Source: Candidatus Omnitrophota bacterium (lineage in GTDB: Bacteria; Omnitrophota; Gorgyraeia; JABMQH01). Taken from it: a stretch of DNA of 5,591 bases. Of this stretch, positions 5,588-5,591 are shown piece after piece. The stretch covers positions 7,716 to 13,306 of the forward strand of contig JAPLLL010000126.1 of NCBI GenBank assembly GCA_026387595.1, written 5' to 3'. Below the pieces are notes generated by a model that saw only the letters and a list, made by a program, of their open reading frames with translations, was not told the DNA's origin and did not search any database. The position numbers were made by a program, and so were the translations under genes. The first letter of the stretch is position 1, and each line of letters starts with the position of its first letter.

Positions 5588-5591
5588 CCAG

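Overview
This is an ordinary-looking bacterial chromosomal window of moderate G+C with densely packed genes. I see no tRNA, rRNA, transposase, integrase, phage gene or CRISPR array. Frequent ATA isoleucine codons, a LeuT-type amino-acid transporter, a clostridial/Thermotoga-type single-cluster ferredoxin and an intergenic TTACACT heptamer array suggest an anaerobic, uncultured-type bacterium. Candidatus Omnitrophota or a relative is my best guess, but this is weakly supported inference.

Left part (1-2243). A lipoprotein with a peptidoglycan-binding domain runs leftward off the window. It is divergent from a rightward two-gene unit: a LeuT-like sodium:amino-acid symporter (neurotransmitter:sodium symporter, NSS, family) and a 35-residue single-helix protein starting 3 bp after it. 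The small protein resembles the MetS-type small subunits that accompany some bacterial NSS transporters, so the pair may be one transporter. The 127-bp divergent region holds a candidate promoter for each side. The rightward one is so close to the ATG that the transporter mRNA would be nearly leaderless.

Middle (2245-2592). A small [4Fe-4S] ferredoxin is encoded leftward, its stop codon 1 bp from the stop of the small transmembrane protein. Upstream it has a good sigma-70-type promoter and a leader of about 125 nt. The leader contains two adjacent imperfect copies of a hairpin module and an A/U-rich hairpin touching the Shine-Dalgarno sequence. I could not match it to any riboswitch class I know, and it is the most interesting unexplained element here.

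Right part (2593-5587). Three leftward genes form a tight apparent operon: a histidine phosphatase (phosphoglycerate mutase-like), the rRNA/tRNA methyltransferase rlmN, and an MFS transporter. rlmN is split by a 4-bp tandem duplication, yet every catalytic cysteine is present across the two halves, so the lesion is either very recent or a sequence error. The phosphatase-rlmN junction consists of four tandem 7-bp repeats, and rlmN and the MFS gene overlap by 11 bp. No gene-free stretch exceeds 300 bp; the longest are 428-554 and 2428-2592, both described below.
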